Source of the DNA: Linyphia triangularis
Taxonomy: Eukaryota; Arthropoda; Arachnida; Araneae; Linyphiidae
NCBI GenBank assembly: GCA_963978545.1
Contig: OZ021731.1
Coordinates: forward strand, 27,232,093-27,296,092
Reading direction: 5' to 3'
DNA: 64,000 nt
A program made the position numbers and the translations under genes. Shown in pieces: positions 18,547 to 29,173 of this stretch; position 1 is the first letter of the stretch; each line of letters begins with the position of its first letter. The notes below the pieces were generated by a model that ran no database searches, was not told the origin of the DNA, and worked only from the letters and a program-made list of their open reading frames with translations.

Positions 18547-20138
18547 GTCGCGTTGGTTTTTCATTCTTACACGACACTGAAATAAACAGATTGCGTTGTG
18601 TCCTTTTTTTTTAAACTCTCCTCTATAAAATCACATCTTTAATTTGCTATACCCCGACACTAAATTAAAGTCGTTTGGCCTATCCATACAAAATACTCCA
18701 CAGTCCTAAAAATTAAACCTGTAAAAGCATTACAACAAACAAATAATCACCCCAAGTGAAAGAACTGAAACAAACTACAAGTTCCGAAACAACCAGTTTA
18801 ATTAGAAAAAAAGGAATAACTTTAAATAACAAGACTTGCACAAATCAAGAATAACAGCTCTCATCCGAGCCAAATTAAATAAACAATTTCTACCCAAAAT
18901 ACCTCAATTTAACAATTCTATCAATTTACCTAAATGGCACGGAGTCAATAAGAACAAAAATAAGATCCTACTCGATGAAATGAAAAACTAAATCAAAAGG
19001 AAAAAACTTCCCAATAAAAAAACAACTTAAAGGGGATGAGAACTCGATCAACTAAAAATTCAAAAATAGGGAACGGGAATTAAACTGTTTACAGTAGTTA
19101 AACTTAAGGGAAGGGAACCTGGGGTTGATATCTTCGTCAACAGTGTTTGAGAGGAAGGCTCCAGGCAACAGCAAAGGGGCGAGTGGGTGGAACGTCCAGG
19201 ATTACATAAATGTTCTTTAAGATGAAATAGGATCAGAAGAAAGTTCACGAGTTGGTGAGAGTTATAAAATTAAGTCGGGACATCGCTCCACAGCGAAGTC
19301 GTTGTACTCGGAAGTAGACGTCCAAGCTCTGGGACGGAAACGCCGACGAGATGAACGGGGGGGAATGGGTGACCAAGGGGAAAGAGACGAACGGCCCCTC
19401 TTCTCAGCAAGCCAGGGCTCGACACGATCCAACTCCGGGGATGACAAGAGAAGTAGCAGCGCCGGCATTCAATCCTTCAGATCTGGCACGGCGCTCCACA
19501 AGCAGAAAGGGTGGCATTAAATATTAAAAAATCCAGGATGTCCATCCACTCGAGCCTAATCCTCTCGAGGATATCTAAGGTGGTTAAGCCTCCACATTGT
19601 CAGGTGGCTTCCCGCGCATTCTGCTCCACCGCGGACTTGTAACGGTTTTCTTGGCGTCCCGGCACATCCTCACGGACCCTCTCGACACGTCTTTACTCAA
19701 ACGCAGCGGAAGCCAGAATTCCTTTGAAAAACGCGCTCACTTCGGAGCTCTCGGTCGGGTCAACCAATCACAGGCGACCACGTGGAAGGGCAACCGATAC
19801 ATTTTAGCGTACCTACATGAAAGCTCCTAAAGAGTAGCGTCTACATTTGAAATCTGGTCCCAACATTCCGTGTACCAGGGAGAAATTCCAAATAAAATAC
19901 TAGAAAATGGGGGTTATATACTAATAATGAATTCGTCAATTCGCTTTCTCAATGACCCAGTGCCATTTTTACAATTTCCATTAACGGCTTAAGATATAAT
20001 TTAATAACAACAAGACTTGAATCAGTTAAAGAATTAATTTAAATGAAGTTTTTATAGAAATAGAGCAGTTATTACACATAAACCACCTATAGCAAAAGTT
20101 AAGAACTGATGGCACATGTTGTGAAATAACACCACAAC
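18547..20138. mobile_element. Insertion copy 2 (1,592 bp)
   Basis: Same ends, same ATATTT repeats and same neighbouring tRNAs as copy 1, 9,345 bp downstream. It arose by segmental duplication, not by a new insertion. Confidence 0.75.
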
Positions 20139-20223
20139 ATATTTTTTTTAAGTTTACATAAAACTGCATGGTAAAAGCTACTGTCTTTTACCATAACGTT
20201 TGTCATTTTATCTTCATTCGTGT

Positions 20224-20296
20224 GTCCGCGGGGCCTAACGGTTAAGGCATCTGACTTCGAATCAGAAGATTGCAGGTTTGAATACTGTCGCGGACG
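20224..20296 (+). tRNA. tRNA-Arg(UCG), degenerate class B2
   Basis: After insertion copy 2. Confidence 0.6.
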
Positions 20297-20449
20297 AATG
20301 GGCAGTTCTTATAATCTCTGTATAAGTGCGATACAGGTACGAAAAAGTTCATTTGATATTATATAACTTTTTTTTAAGTTTACATAAAACTACTTTGTAA
20401 AAGCTACTCTCTTTTACCATAATGTTTGTCATTTCATCTTCATTCGTGT

Positions 20450-20522
20450 GTCCGCGTGGCATAACGGATAAGGCGTCTGACTTCGAATCAGAAGATAGCA
20501 GGTTCGAATCATGTCGCGGACG
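20450..20522 (+). tRNA. tRNA-Arg(UCG), variant
   Basis: A12.G23 and G52.A62 mismatches, A48. Confidence 0.72.
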
Positions 20523-20687
20523 AATGGCCAGTTCCTATAATTTTTATATTCTCCACAAGTGTAATGGAAATTCAAAGGAGTTCATTTCTATATTATATAT
20601 TTTTCAATAAGTTAACACTTGACTTCATTGCAAAAACTTTTTATTGTCTCTGGCATGTGTTCATGATTATTACATCTTCATTCGTGT

Positions 20688-20728
20688 GTCCGCGTGGCAA
20701 AAAGGATAAGGCGTCTCACTTCGATTCA
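20688..20728 (+). pseudogene. 5' tRNA-Arg half, type E
   Basis: TCG junction; partner 20788. Confidence 0.84.
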
Positions 20729-20787
20729 TCGTTTTAAAAGCTACTGTTTTTTGCCATAATGGTATGTAATTTCACGAATCTGTGAGT

Positions 20788-20860
20788 GTCCGCGTGGCCT
20801 AACGGATAAGGCGTCTGACTTCGAATCAGAAGATTGCAGGTTCGAATCCTGTCGCGGACG
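20788..20860 (+). tRNA. tRNA-Arg(UCG), class A
   Basis: Consensus; T4. Confidence 0.96.
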
Positions 20861-21012
20861 AATCGGTCGTTCTTTTAATATCTGTATACGGTGCGATACA
20901 GATATGAAAAAGTTCATTTGATAGTATATTTTTTTATAAAGTTTACATAAAACTGCATTGTAAAAGCTACTGTCTTTTACCATAATGTTTGTCATTTCAT
21001 CTACATTCGTGT

Positions 21013-21085
21013 GTCCGCGTGGCCTAACGAATAAGGCATCTGACTTCGAATCAGATGATTGCAGGTTCGAATCCTGTCGCGGACG
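21013..21085 (+). tRNA. tRNA-Arg(UCG), class C with G19 to A
   Basis: A26, U44, A19; T5. Confidence 0.85.
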
Positions 21086-21240
21086 AATGGGCAGTTTTTA
21101 TAATCTCTGTATAAGTGCGATTCAGATACGGAAAATTTCTTTTGATATTATATATATTTTTTTTTTAAGTTTACAAAAAACTGCATTGTAAAAGCTCCTG
21201 TCTTTTACCATAATGTTTGTCATTTCATCTTTATTCGTGT

Positions 21241-21279
21241 GTCCGCGTGGCCTAACGGATAAGGCATCTGACTTCGAAT
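21241..21279 (+). pseudogene. 5' tRNA-Arg half, type D
   Basis: Partner 21341. Confidence 0.85.
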
Positions 21280-21340
21280 AACCGTTGTAAAAGCTATTGT
21301 TTTTTGCCATATTGGTACGTAATTTCACGATTCGATGTGT

Positions 21341-21413
21341 GTCCGCGTGGCCTAACGGATAAGGCGTCTGACTTCGAATCAGAAGATTGCAGGTTCGAAT
21401 CCTGTCGCGGACG
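21341..21413 (+). tRNA. tRNA-Arg(UCG), class A
   Basis: Consensus; TTTATTTT. Confidence 0.96.
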
Positions 21414-21564
21414 AATGGGCCTTTATTTTAATCTCTGTATATGTGCGATACAGATACGAAAAAGTTCATTTGATATTATATATTTTTTTTAAGTTTACAT
21501 AAAACTGCATGGTAAAAGCTACTGTCTTTTACCATAACGTTTGTCATTTCATCTTCATTCGTGT

Positions 21565-21637
21565 GTCCGCGGGGCCTAACGGTTAAGGCATCTGACTTCG
21601 AATCAGAAGATTGCAGGTTCAAATCCTGTAGCGGACG
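21565..21637 (+). tRNA. tRNA-Arg(UCG), class B
   Basis: Typical class B; no near T4. Confidence 0.75.
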
Positions 21638-21790
21638 AATGGGCAGTTCTTATAATCTCTGTATAAGTGCGATACAGGTACGAAAAAGTTCTTTTGATAT
21701 TATATATCTTTTTTTTAAGTTTACATAAAACTACTTTGTAAAAGCTACTCTCTTTTACCATAATGTTTGTCATTTCATCTTCTATCGTGT

Positions 21791-21863
21791 GTCCGCGTGG
21801 CCTAACGGATAAGGCGTCTGAATTCGAATCAGAAGATTGCAGGTTCGAATCCTGTCGCGGACG
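21791..21863 (+). tRNA. tRNA-Arg(UCG), class F with class A 3' flank
   Basis: A32 body joined to the T4 flank of another unit: a crossover junction of the 1,003-bp duplication. Confidence 0.87.
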
Positions 21864-22015
21864 AATCGGTCGTTCTTTTAATATCTGTATACGGTGCGAT
21901 ACAGATATGAAAAAGTTCATTTGATAGTATATTTTTTTATAAAGTTTACATAAAACTGCATTGTAAAAGCTACTGTCTTTTACCATAATGTTTGTCATTT
22001 CATCTACATTCGTGT

Positions 22016-22088
22016 GTCCGCGTGGCCTAACGAATAAGGTATCTGACTTCGAATCAGATGATTGCAGGTTCGAATCCTGTCGCGGACG
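22016..22088 (+). tRNA. tRNA-Arg(UCG), class C with G19 to A
   Basis: Also U25 (G10.U25 wobble); T5. Confidence 0.82.
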
Positions 22089-22243
22089 AATGGGCAGTTT
22101 TTATAATCTCTGTATAAGTGCGATTCAGATACGGAAAATTTCTTTTGATATTATATATATTTTTTTTTTAAGTTTACAAAAAACTGCATTGTAAAAGCTC
22201 CTGTCTTTTACCATAATGTTTGTCATTTCATCTTTATTCGTGT

Positions 22244-22282
22244 GTCCGCGTGGCCTAACGGATAAGGCATCTGACTTCGAAT
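22244..22282 (+). pseudogene. 5' tRNA-Arg half, type D
   Basis: Partner 22344. Confidence 0.85.
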
Positions 22283-22343
22283 AACCGTTGTAAAAGCTAT
22301 TGTTTTTTGCCATATTGGTACGTAATTTCACGATTCGATGTGT

Positions 22344-22416
22344 GTCCGCGTGGCCTAACGGATAAGGCGTCTGACTTCGAATCAGAAGATTGCAGGTTCG
22401 AATCCTGTCGCGGACG
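22344..22416 (+). tRNA. tRNA-Arg(UCG), class A
   Basis: Consensus; TTTATTTT. Confidence 0.96.
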
Positions 22417-22567
22417 AATGGGCCTTTATTTTAATCTCTGTATATGTGCGATACAGATACGAAAAAGTTCATTTGATATTATATATTTTTTTTAAGTTTA
22501 CATAAAACTGCATGGTAAAAGCTACTGTCTTTTACCATAACGTTTGTCATTTCATCTTCATTCGTGT

Positions 22568-22640
22568 GTCCGCGGGGCCTAACGGTTAAGGCATCTGACT
22601 TCGAATAAGAAGATTGCAGGTTCAAATCCTGTAGCGGACG
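22568..22640 (+). tRNA. tRNA-Arg(UCG), class B with A40
   Basis: Extra G30.A40 anticodon-stem mismatch. Confidence 0.68.
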
Positions 22641-22793
22641 AATGGGCAGTTCTTATAATCTCTGTATAAGTGCGATACAGGTACGAAAAAGTTCTTTTGA
22701 TATTATATATCTTTTTTTTAAGTTTACATAAAACTACTTTGTAAAAGCTACTCTCTTTTACCATAATGTTTGTCATTTCATCTTCTATCGTGT

Positions 22794-22866
22794 GTCCGCG
22801 TGGCCTAACGGATAAGGCGTCTGAATTCGAATCAGAAGATTGCAGGTTCGAATCCTGTCGCGGACG
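22794..22866 (+). tRNA. tRNA-Arg(UCG), class F
   Basis: A32, D stem paired. Confidence 0.85.
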
Positions 22867-23031
22867 AATGGCCAGTTCTTATAATTTTTATATTCTCCAC
22901 AAGTGTAATGAAAATTCAAAGGAGTTCATTTCTATATTATATATTTTTCAATAAGTTAACACTTGACTTCATTGCAAAAACTTTTTATTGTCTCTGGCAT
23001 GTGTTCATGACTATTACATCTTCATTCGTGT

Positions 23032-23072
23032 GTCCGCGTGGCCAAAAGGATAAGGCGTCTCACTTTGATTCA
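23032..23072 (+). pseudogene. 5' tRNA-Arg half, type E
   Basis: Anticodon C35 to U in the remnant; partner 23132. Confidence 0.84.
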
Positions 23073-23131
23073 TCGTTTTAAAAGCTACTGTTTTTTGCCA
23101 AAGTGGTATGTAATTTCACGAATCTGTGAGT

Positions 23132-23204
23132 GTCCGCGTGGCCTAACGGATAAGGCGTCTGACTTCGAATCAGAAGATTGTAGGTTCGAATCCTGTCGCG
23201 GACG
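23132..23204 (+). tRNA. tRNA-Arg(UCG), class A
   Basis: U50 wobble; T4. Confidence 0.95.
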
Positions 23205-23360
23205 AATGGGCCGTTCTTTTAATCTCTGTATATGTGCGATACAGATACGAAAAAGTTCATTTTATATTATATATATATTTTTTTAAAGTTTACAAAAAAA
23301 CTGCATTGTAAAAGCTGCTGTCTTTTACCATAAAGTTTGTCATTTCACCAGCATATGTGT

Positions 23361-23433
23361 GTCCGCGTGGCCTAACGGATAAGGCGTCTGACTTCGAATC
23401 AGAAGATTGCAGGTTCGAATCCTGTCGCTGACG
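23361..23433 (+). tRNA. tRNA-Arg(UCG), acceptor variant
   Basis: C4.U69 mismatch; T6 downstream. Confidence 0.85.
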
Positions 23434-23599
23434 AATGGGCTGCTCTTATAATTTTTTATATTGTCCACAAGTGTAATGGAAATTCAAAGGAGTTCATTTC
23501 TATATTATATATTTTTAAATAAGTTAACACTTGACTTCATTGCAAAAACTTTTTATTGTCTCTGGCATGTGTTCATGATTATTACATCTTCATTCGTGT

Positions 23600-23640
23600 G
23601 TCCGTGTGGCCTAAAGGATAAGGCGTCTCACTTCGATTCA
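23600..23640 (+). pseudogene. 5' tRNA-Arg half, type E
   Basis: U6; GCG junction; partner 23700. Confidence 0.84.
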
Positions 23641-23699
23641 GCGTAGTAAAAGCTACTGTTTTTTGCCATAGTGGTATGTAATTTCACGAATCTGTGAGT

Positions 23700-23772
23700 G
23701 TCCGCGTGGCCTAACGGATAAGGCGTCTGACTTCGAATCAGAAGATTGCAGGTTCGAGTCCTGTCGCGGACG
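23700..23772 (+). tRNA. tRNA-Arg(UCG), class A
   Basis: G59 in the T loop (TTCGAGT), normal in other animals; T4. Confidence 0.95.
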
Positions 23773-23923
23773 AATGGGTCGTTCTTTTAATATCTGTATA
23801 TGTGCGATACAGATATGAAAAAGTTCATTTGATAATATATTTTTTTATAAAGTTTACATAAAACTGCATTGTAAAAGCTACTGTCTTTTACCATAAAGTT
23901 TGTCATTTCGTCTACATTCGTGT

Positions 23924-23996
23924 GTCCGCGTGGCCTAACTGATAAGGCATCTGACTTCGAATCAGAGGATTGCAGGTTCGAATCCTGTCGCTGACG
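23924..23996 (+). tRNA. tRNA-Arg(UCG), damaged class C
   Basis: G18 to U (loses the G18-U55 contact) and C4.U69 mismatch; T5. Confidence 0.72.
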
Positions 23997-24152
23997 AATG
24001 TGCAGTTTTTATAATCTCTGTATAAGTGCGATACAGATACGGAAAAGTTCATTTGATATTATATATATTTTTTTTTTTAAGTTTACATAAAACTAAATTG
24101 TAAAAGCTCCTGTCTTTTACCATAATGTTTGTCATTTCATCTTTATTCGTGT

Positions 24153-24191
24153 GTCCGCGTGGCCTAACGGATAAGGCATCTGACTTCGAAT
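24153..24191 (+). pseudogene. 5' tRNA-Arg half, type D
   Basis: Partner 24253. Confidence 0.85.
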
Positions 24192-24252
24192 AACCGTTGT
24201 AAAAGCTATTGTTTTTTGCCATATTGGTACGTAATTTCACGATTCGATGTGT

Positions 24253-24325
24253 GTCCGCGTGGCCTAACGGATAAGGCGTCTGACTTCGAATCAGAAGATT
24301 GCAGGTTCGAATCCTGTCGCGGACG
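24253..24325 (+). tRNA. tRNA-Arg(UCG), class A
   Basis: Consensus; TTTATTTT. Confidence 0.96.
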
Positions 24326-24476
24326 AATGGGCCTTTATTTTAATCTCTGTATATGTGCGATACAGATACGAAAAAGTTCATTTGATATTATATATTTTTT
24401 TTAAGTTTACATAAAACTGCATGGTAAAAGCTACTGTCTTTTACCATAAAGTTTGTCATTTCGTCTACATTCGTGT

Positions 24477-24549
24477 GTCCGCGTGGCCTAACGGATAAGG
24501 CGTCTGACTTCGAATCAGAAGATTGCAGGTTCGAATCCTGTCGCGGACG
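24477..24549 (+). tRNA. tRNA-Arg(UCG), class A
   Basis: Class C-type upstream spacer, alternative 3' spacer; T6. Confidence 0.95.
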
Positions 24550-24715
24550 AATGGGCTGCTCTTATAATTTTTTATATTGTCCACAAGTGTAATGGAAATT
24601 CAAAGGAGTTCATTTCTATATTATATATTTTTAAATAAGTTAACACTTGACTTCATTGCAAAAACTTTTTATTGTCTCTGGCATGTGTTCATGATTATTA
24701 CATCTTCATTCGTGT

Positions 24716-24756
24716 GTCCGTGTGGCCTAAAGGATAAGGCGTCTCACTTCGATTCA
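24716..24756 (+). pseudogene. 5' tRNA-Arg half, type E
   Basis: U6; GCG junction; partner 24816. Confidence 0.84.
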
Positions 24757-24815
24757 GCGTAGTAAAAGCTACTGTTTTTTGCCATAATGGTATGTAATTT
24801 CACGAATCTGTGAGT

Positions 24816-24888
24816 GTCCGCGTGGCCTAACGGATAAGGCGTCTGACTTCGAATCAGAAGATTGCAGGTTCGAATCCTGTCGCGGACG
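24816..24888 (+). tRNA. tRNA-Arg(UCG), class A
   Basis: Consensus; T4. Confidence 0.96.
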
Positions 24889-25039
24889 AATGGGTCGTTC
24901 TTTTAATATCTGTATATGTGCGATACAGATACGAAAAAGTTCATTTGATAATATATTTTTTTATAAAGTTTACATAAAACTGCATTGTAAAATCTACTGT
25001 CTTTTACCATAAAGTTTGTCATTTCATCTTTATTCGTGT

Positions 25040-25078
25040 GTCCGCGCGGCCTAACGGATAAGGCATCTGACTTCGAAT
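25040..25078 (+). pseudogene. 5' tRNA-Arg half, type D
   Basis: U8 to C, which also weakens the A box; partner 25140. Confidence 0.83.
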
Positions 25079-25139
25079 AACCGTTGTAAAAGCTATTGTT
25101 TTTTGCCATATTGGTACGTAATTTCACGATTCGATGTGT

Positions 25140-25212
25140 GTCCGCGTGGCCTAACGGATAAGGCGTCTGACTTCGAATCAGAAGATTGCAGGTTCGAATC
25201 CTGTCGCGGACG
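25140..25212 (+). tRNA. tRNA-Arg(UCG), class A, terminator lost
   Basis: Consensus body, but the usual TTTATTTT reads TTTATTTA, so no T4 run is nearby. Confidence 0.94.
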
Positions 25213-25363
25213 AATGGGCCTTTATTTAAATCTCTGTATATGTGCGATACAGATACGAAATAGTTCATTTGATATTATATTTTTTTTTTAAGTTTACATA
25301 AAACTGCATTGTAAAAGCTACTGTCTTTTACCATAACGTTTGTCATTTCATCTTCATTCGTGT

Positions 25364-25436
25364 GTCCGCGGGGCATAACGGATAAAGCGTCTGAATTCGA
25401 ATCAGAAGATTGCAGGTTCGAATCCTGTCGCGGACG
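25364..25436 (+). tRNA. tRNA-Arg(UCG), chimera of classes B and F
   Basis: Class B start (G8) joined to A12 and A32 of class F, with A12.A23 mismatch. Confidence 0.7.
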
Positions 25437-25601
25437 AATGGCCAGTTCTTATAATTTTTATATTCTCCACAAGTGTAATGGAAATTCAAAGGAGTTCATT
25501 TCTATATTATATATTTTTCAATAAGTTAACACTTGACTTCATTGCAAAAACTTTTTATTGTCTCTGGCATGTGTTCATGACTATTACATCTTCATTCGTG
25601 T

Positions 25602-25642
25602 GTCCGCGTGGCCAAAAGGATAAGGCGTCTCACTTTGATTCA
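25602..25642 (+). pseudogene. 5' tRNA-Arg half, type E
   Basis: C35 to U remnant; partner 25702. Confidence 0.84.
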
Positions 25643-25701
25643 TCGTTTTAAAAGCTACTGTTTTTTGCCAAAGTGGTATGTAATTTCACGAATCTGTGAG
25701 T

Positions 25702-25774
25702 GTCCGCGTGGCCTAACGGATAAGGCGTCTGACTTCGAATCAGAAGATTGTAGGTTCGAATCCTGTCGCGGACG
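25702..25774 (+). tRNA. tRNA-Arg(UCG), class A
   Basis: U50 wobble; T4. Confidence 0.95.
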
Positions 25775-25930
25775 AATGGGCCGTTCTTTTAATCTCTGTA
25801 TATGTGCGATACAGATACGAAAAAGTTCATTTTATATTATATATAAATTTTTTTAAAGTTTACAAAAAAACTGCATTGTAAAAGCTGCTGTCTTTTACCA
25901 TAAAGTTTGTCATTTCACCAGCATATGTGT

Positions 25931-26003
25931 GTCCGCGTGGCCTAACGGATAAGGCGTCTGACTTCGAATCAGAAGATTGCAGGTTCGAATCCTGTCGCGG
26001 ACG
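25931..26003 (+). tRNA. tRNA-Arg(UCG), class A
   Basis: Consensus; T5. Confidence 0.96.
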
Positions 26004-26154
26004 AATGGGCAGTTTTTATAATCTCTGTATAAGTGCGATACAGATACGGAAAAGTTCATTTGATATTATATATTTTTTTTAAGTTTACATAAAACTGCAT
26101 GGTAAAAGCTACTGTCTTTTACCATAAAGTTTGTCATTTCATCTTTATTCGTGT

Positions 26155-26193
26155 GTCCGCGTGGCCTAACGGATAAGGCATCTGACTTCGAAT
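26155..26193 (+). pseudogene. 5' tRNA-Arg half, type D
   Basis: Partner 26255. Confidence 0.85.
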
Positions 26194-26254
26194 AACCGTT
26201 GTAAAAGCTATTGTTTTTTGCCATATTGGTACGTAATTTCACGATTCGATGTGT

Positions 26255-26327
26255 GTCCGCGTCTCCTAACGGATAAGGCGTCTGACTTCGAATCAGAAGA
26301 TTGCAGGTTCGAATCCTGTCGCGGACG
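26255..26327 (+). tRNA. tRNA-Arg(UCG), A-box mutant
   Basis: G9 to C and G10 to U: U10.C25 mismatch and a damaged A box. 3' part consensus. Confidence 0.72.
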
Positions 26328-26478
26328 AATGGGCCTTTATTTTAATCTCTGTATATGTGCGATACAGATACGAAAAAGTTCATTTGATATTATATATTTT
26401 TTTTAAGTTTACATAAAACTGCATGGTAAAAGCTACTGTCTTTTACCATAAAGTTTGTCATTTCGTCTACATTCGTGT

Positions 26479-26551
26479 GTCCGCGTGGCCTAACGGATAA
26501 GGCGTCTGACTTCGAATCAGAAGATAGCAGGTTCGAATCCTGTCGCGGACG
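26479..26551 (+). tRNA. tRNA-Arg(UCG), class A
   Basis: A48; stems paired; T5. Confidence 0.94.
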
Positions 26552-26702
26552 AATGGGTCGTTCTTTTTATATCTGAATATGTGCGATACAGATATGAAAA
26601 AGTTCATTTGATATTATATTTTTTTATAAAGTTTACATAAAACTGCATTGTAAAAGCTCCTGTCTTTTACGATAATGTTTGTCATTTCATCTTCATTCGT
26701 GT

Positions 26703-26775
26703 GTCCGCGGGGCCTAACGGTTAAGGCATCTGACTTCGAATCAGAAGATTGCAGTTTCAAATCCTGTAGCGGACG
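26703..26775 (+). tRNA. tRNA-Arg(UCG), damaged class B
   Basis: G53 to U breaks the G53-C61 pair and the B box. Confidence 0.6.
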
Positions 26776-26931
26776 AATGGGCAGTTCTTATAATCTCTGT
26801 ATAAGTGCGATACAGGTACGAAAAAGTTCATTTTATATTATATATATATTTTTTTAAAGTTTACAAAAAAACTGCATTGTAAAAGCTGCTGTCTTTTACC
26901 ATAAAGTTTGTCATTTCACCAGCATATGTGT

Positions 26932-27004
26932 GTCCGCGTGGCCTAACGGATAAGGCGTCTGACTTCGAATCAGAAGATTGCAGGTTCGAATCCTGTCGCG
27001 GACG
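26932..27004 (+). tRNA. tRNA-Arg(UCG), class A
   Basis: Consensus; T5 about 20 nt down. Confidence 0.96.
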
Positions 27005-27169
27005 AATGGGCTATTCTTATAATTTTTATATTCTCCACAAGTGTAATGGAAATTCAAAGGAGTTCATTTCTATATTATATATTTTTCAATAAGTTAACAC
27101 TTGACTTCATTGCAAAAACTTTCTATTGTCTCTGGCATGTGTTCATGATTATTACATCTTCATTCGTGT

Positions 27170-27210
27170 GTCCGCGTGGCAAAAAGGATAAGGCGTCTCA
27201 CTTCGATTCA
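27170..27210 (+). pseudogene. 5' tRNA-Arg half, type E
   Basis: TCG junction; partner 27270. Confidence 0.84.
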
Positions 27211-27269
27211 TCGTTTTAAAAGCTACTGTTTTTTGCCATAATGGTATGTAATTTCACGAATCTGTGAGT

Positions 27270-27342
27270 GTCCGCGTGGCCTAACGGATAAGGCGTCTGA
27301 CTTCGAATTAGAAGATTGCAGGTTCGAATCCTGTCGCGGACG
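27270..27342 (+). tRNA. tRNA-Arg(UCG), U40 variant
   Basis: G30.U40 wobble; T4. Confidence 0.92.
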
Positions 27343-27498
27343 AATGGGCCGTTCTTTTAATCTCTGTATATGTGCGATACATATACGAAAAAGTTCATTT
27401 TATATTATATATATATTTTTTTAAAGTTTACAAAAAAACTGCATTGTAAAAGCTGCTGTCTTTTGCCATAAAGTTTGTCATTTCACCCGCATATGTGT

Positions 27499-27571
27499 GT
27501 CCGCGTGGCCTAACGGATAAGGCGTCTGACTTCGAATCAGAAGATTGCAGGTTCGAATCCTGTCGCGGACG
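27499..27571 (+). tRNA. tRNA-Arg(UCG), class A
   Basis: Consensus; T6 downstream. Confidence 0.96.
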
Positions 27572-27737
27572 AATGGGCTGTTCGTATAATTTTTTATATT
27601 GTCCACAAGTGTAATGGAAATTCAAAGGAGTTCATTTCTATATTATATATTTTTAAATAAGTTAACACTTGACTTCATTGCAAAAACTTTTTATTGTCTC
27701 TGGCATGTGTTCATGATTATTACATCTTCATTCGTGT

Positions 27738-27810
27738 GTCCGCGTGGCCTAACGGTTAAGGCATCTGACTTCGAATCAGAAGATTGCAGGTTCAAATCCT
27801 GTAGCGGACG
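27738..27810 (+). tRNA. tRNA-Arg(UCG), class B body with U8 restored
   Basis: A full copy where the alternative spacer normally leads to a type E half: a half start was exchanged for a class B end. G7.A66 remains. Confidence 0.8.
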
Positions 27811-27966
27811 AATGGGCAGTTCTTATAATCTCTGTATATGTGCGATATAGATGCGAAAAAGTTCATTTTATATTATATATATATTTTTTTAAAGTTTACA
27901 AAAAAACTGCATTGTAAAAGCTGCTGTCGTTTGCCATTAAGTTTGTCATTTCACCACCATATGTGT

Positions 27967-28039
27967 GTCCGCGTGGCCTAACGGATAAGGCATCTGACTT
28001 CGAATCAGAAGACTGCAGGTTCGAATCCTGTCACGGACG
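27967..28039 (+). tRNA. tRNA-Arg(UCG), acceptor variant
   Basis: A26, C47, and C6.A67 mismatch; TTTATTTT. Confidence 0.82.
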
Positions 28040-28193
28040 AATGAGCCTTTATTTTAATCACTGTATATGTGCGATACAGATACGAAAAAGTTCATTTGAT
28101 ATTATATATCTTTTTTTTTAAGTTTACATAAAACTACTTTGTAAAAGCTACTCTCTTTTACCATAATGTTTGTCATTTCATCTTCCTTCGTGT

Positions 28194-28266
28194 GTCCGCG
28201 TGGCATAACGGATAAGGCGTCTGAATTCGATTCAGAAGATTGCAGGTTCGAATCCTGTCGCGGACG
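28194..28266 (+). tRNA. tRNA-Arg(UCG), class F with U38
   Basis: A32, U38, A12.G23. Confidence 0.77.
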
Positions 28267-28431
28267 AATGGCCAGTTCTTATAATTTTTATATTCTCCAC
28301 AAGTGTAATGGAAATTCAAAGGAGTTCATTTCTATATTATATATTTTTCAATAAGTTAGCACTTGACTTCATTGCAAAAACTTTTTATTGTCTCTGGCAT
28401 GTGTTCATGACTATTACATCTTCATTCGTGT

Positions 28432-28472
28432 GTCCGCGTGGCCAAAAGGATAAGGCGTCTCACTTCGATTCA
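28432..28472 (+). pseudogene. 5' tRNA-Arg half, type E
   Basis: TCG junction; partner 28532. Confidence 0.85.
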
Positions 28473-28531
28473 TCGTTTAAAAAGCTACTGTTTTTTGCCA
28501 TAGTGGTATGTAATTTCACGAATCTGTGAGT

Positions 28532-28604
28532 GTCCGCGTGGCCTAACGGATAAGGCGTCTGACTTCGAATCAGAAGATTGTAGGTTCGAATCCTGTCGCG
28601 GACG
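28532..28604 (+). tRNA. tRNA-Arg(UCG), class A
   Basis: U50 wobble; T4. Confidence 0.95.
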
Positions 28605-28761
28605 AATGGGCCGTTCTTTTAATCTCTGTATATGTGCGATACAGATACGAAAAAGTTCATTTTATATTATATATATATTTTTTTTAAAGTTTACAAAAAA
28701 AATGCATTGTAAAAGCTGCTGTCTTTTGCCATAAAGTTTGTCATTTCACCAGCATATGTGT

Positions 28762-28834
28762 GTCCGCGTGGCCTAACGGATAAGGCGTCTGACTTCGAAT
28801 AAGAAGATTGCAGGTTCGAATCCTGTCGCGGACG
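28762..28834 (+). tRNA. tRNA-Arg(UCG), A40 variant
   Basis: G30.A40 anticodon-stem mismatch. Confidence 0.85.
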
Positions 28835-29000
28835 AATGGGCTGTTCTTATAATTTTTTATATTGTCCACAAGTGTAATGGAAATTCAAAGGAGTTCATTT
28901 CTATATTATATATTTTTAAATAAGTTAACACTTGACTTCATTGCAAAAACTTTTTATTGTCTCTGGCATGTGTTCATGATTATTACATCTTCATTCGTGT

Positions 29001-29041
29001 GTCCGCGTGGCAAAAAGGATAAGGCGTCTCACTTCAATTCA
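29001..29041 (+). pseudogene. 5' tRNA-Arg half, type E
   Basis: Remnant anticodon G36 to A; partner 29101. Confidence 0.83.
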
Positions 29042-29100
29042 TCGTTTTAAAAGCTACTGTTTTTTGCCATAATGGTATGTAATTTCATGAATCTGTGAGT

Positions 29101-29173
29101 GTCCGCGTGGCCTAACGGATAAGGCGTCTGACTTCGAATCAGAAGATTGCAGGTTCGAATCCTGTCGTGGACG
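29101..29173 (+). tRNA. tRNA-Arg(UCG), class A
   Basis: G5.U68 wobble; T4. Confidence 0.94.

Larger units (their letters stand above)
2550..21863 (+). repeat. 9,346-bp higher-order repeat (about 2.07 copies)
   Basis: Every tRNA, half and transposon copy from 2550 to 12518 recurs 9,345-9,346 bp downstream, ending near 21863. The two copies are nearly identical, so the duplication is recent. Copy-specific differences include A46 to G in the tRNA at 14252 and T-run length changes. Confidence 0.92.
20861..22866 (+). repeat. 1,003-bp tandem duplication (2 copies)
   Basis: Units at 21013, 21241, 21341, 21565 and 21791 recur at +1003. The exchange points lie directly after tRNAs: the copy at 21791 is followed by the spacer that normally follows 20788. 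Confidence 0.9.

Noticed and set aside
24903..25268. Longer minus-strand frames (up to 131 codons, e.g. 21603-21998) with RIRTCNLLIRSQ or RQDSNLQSSDS motifs
   Set aside because: These are reverse-complement reads through two tRNAs and the spacer. Such peptides are common tRNA artefacts in protein databases.
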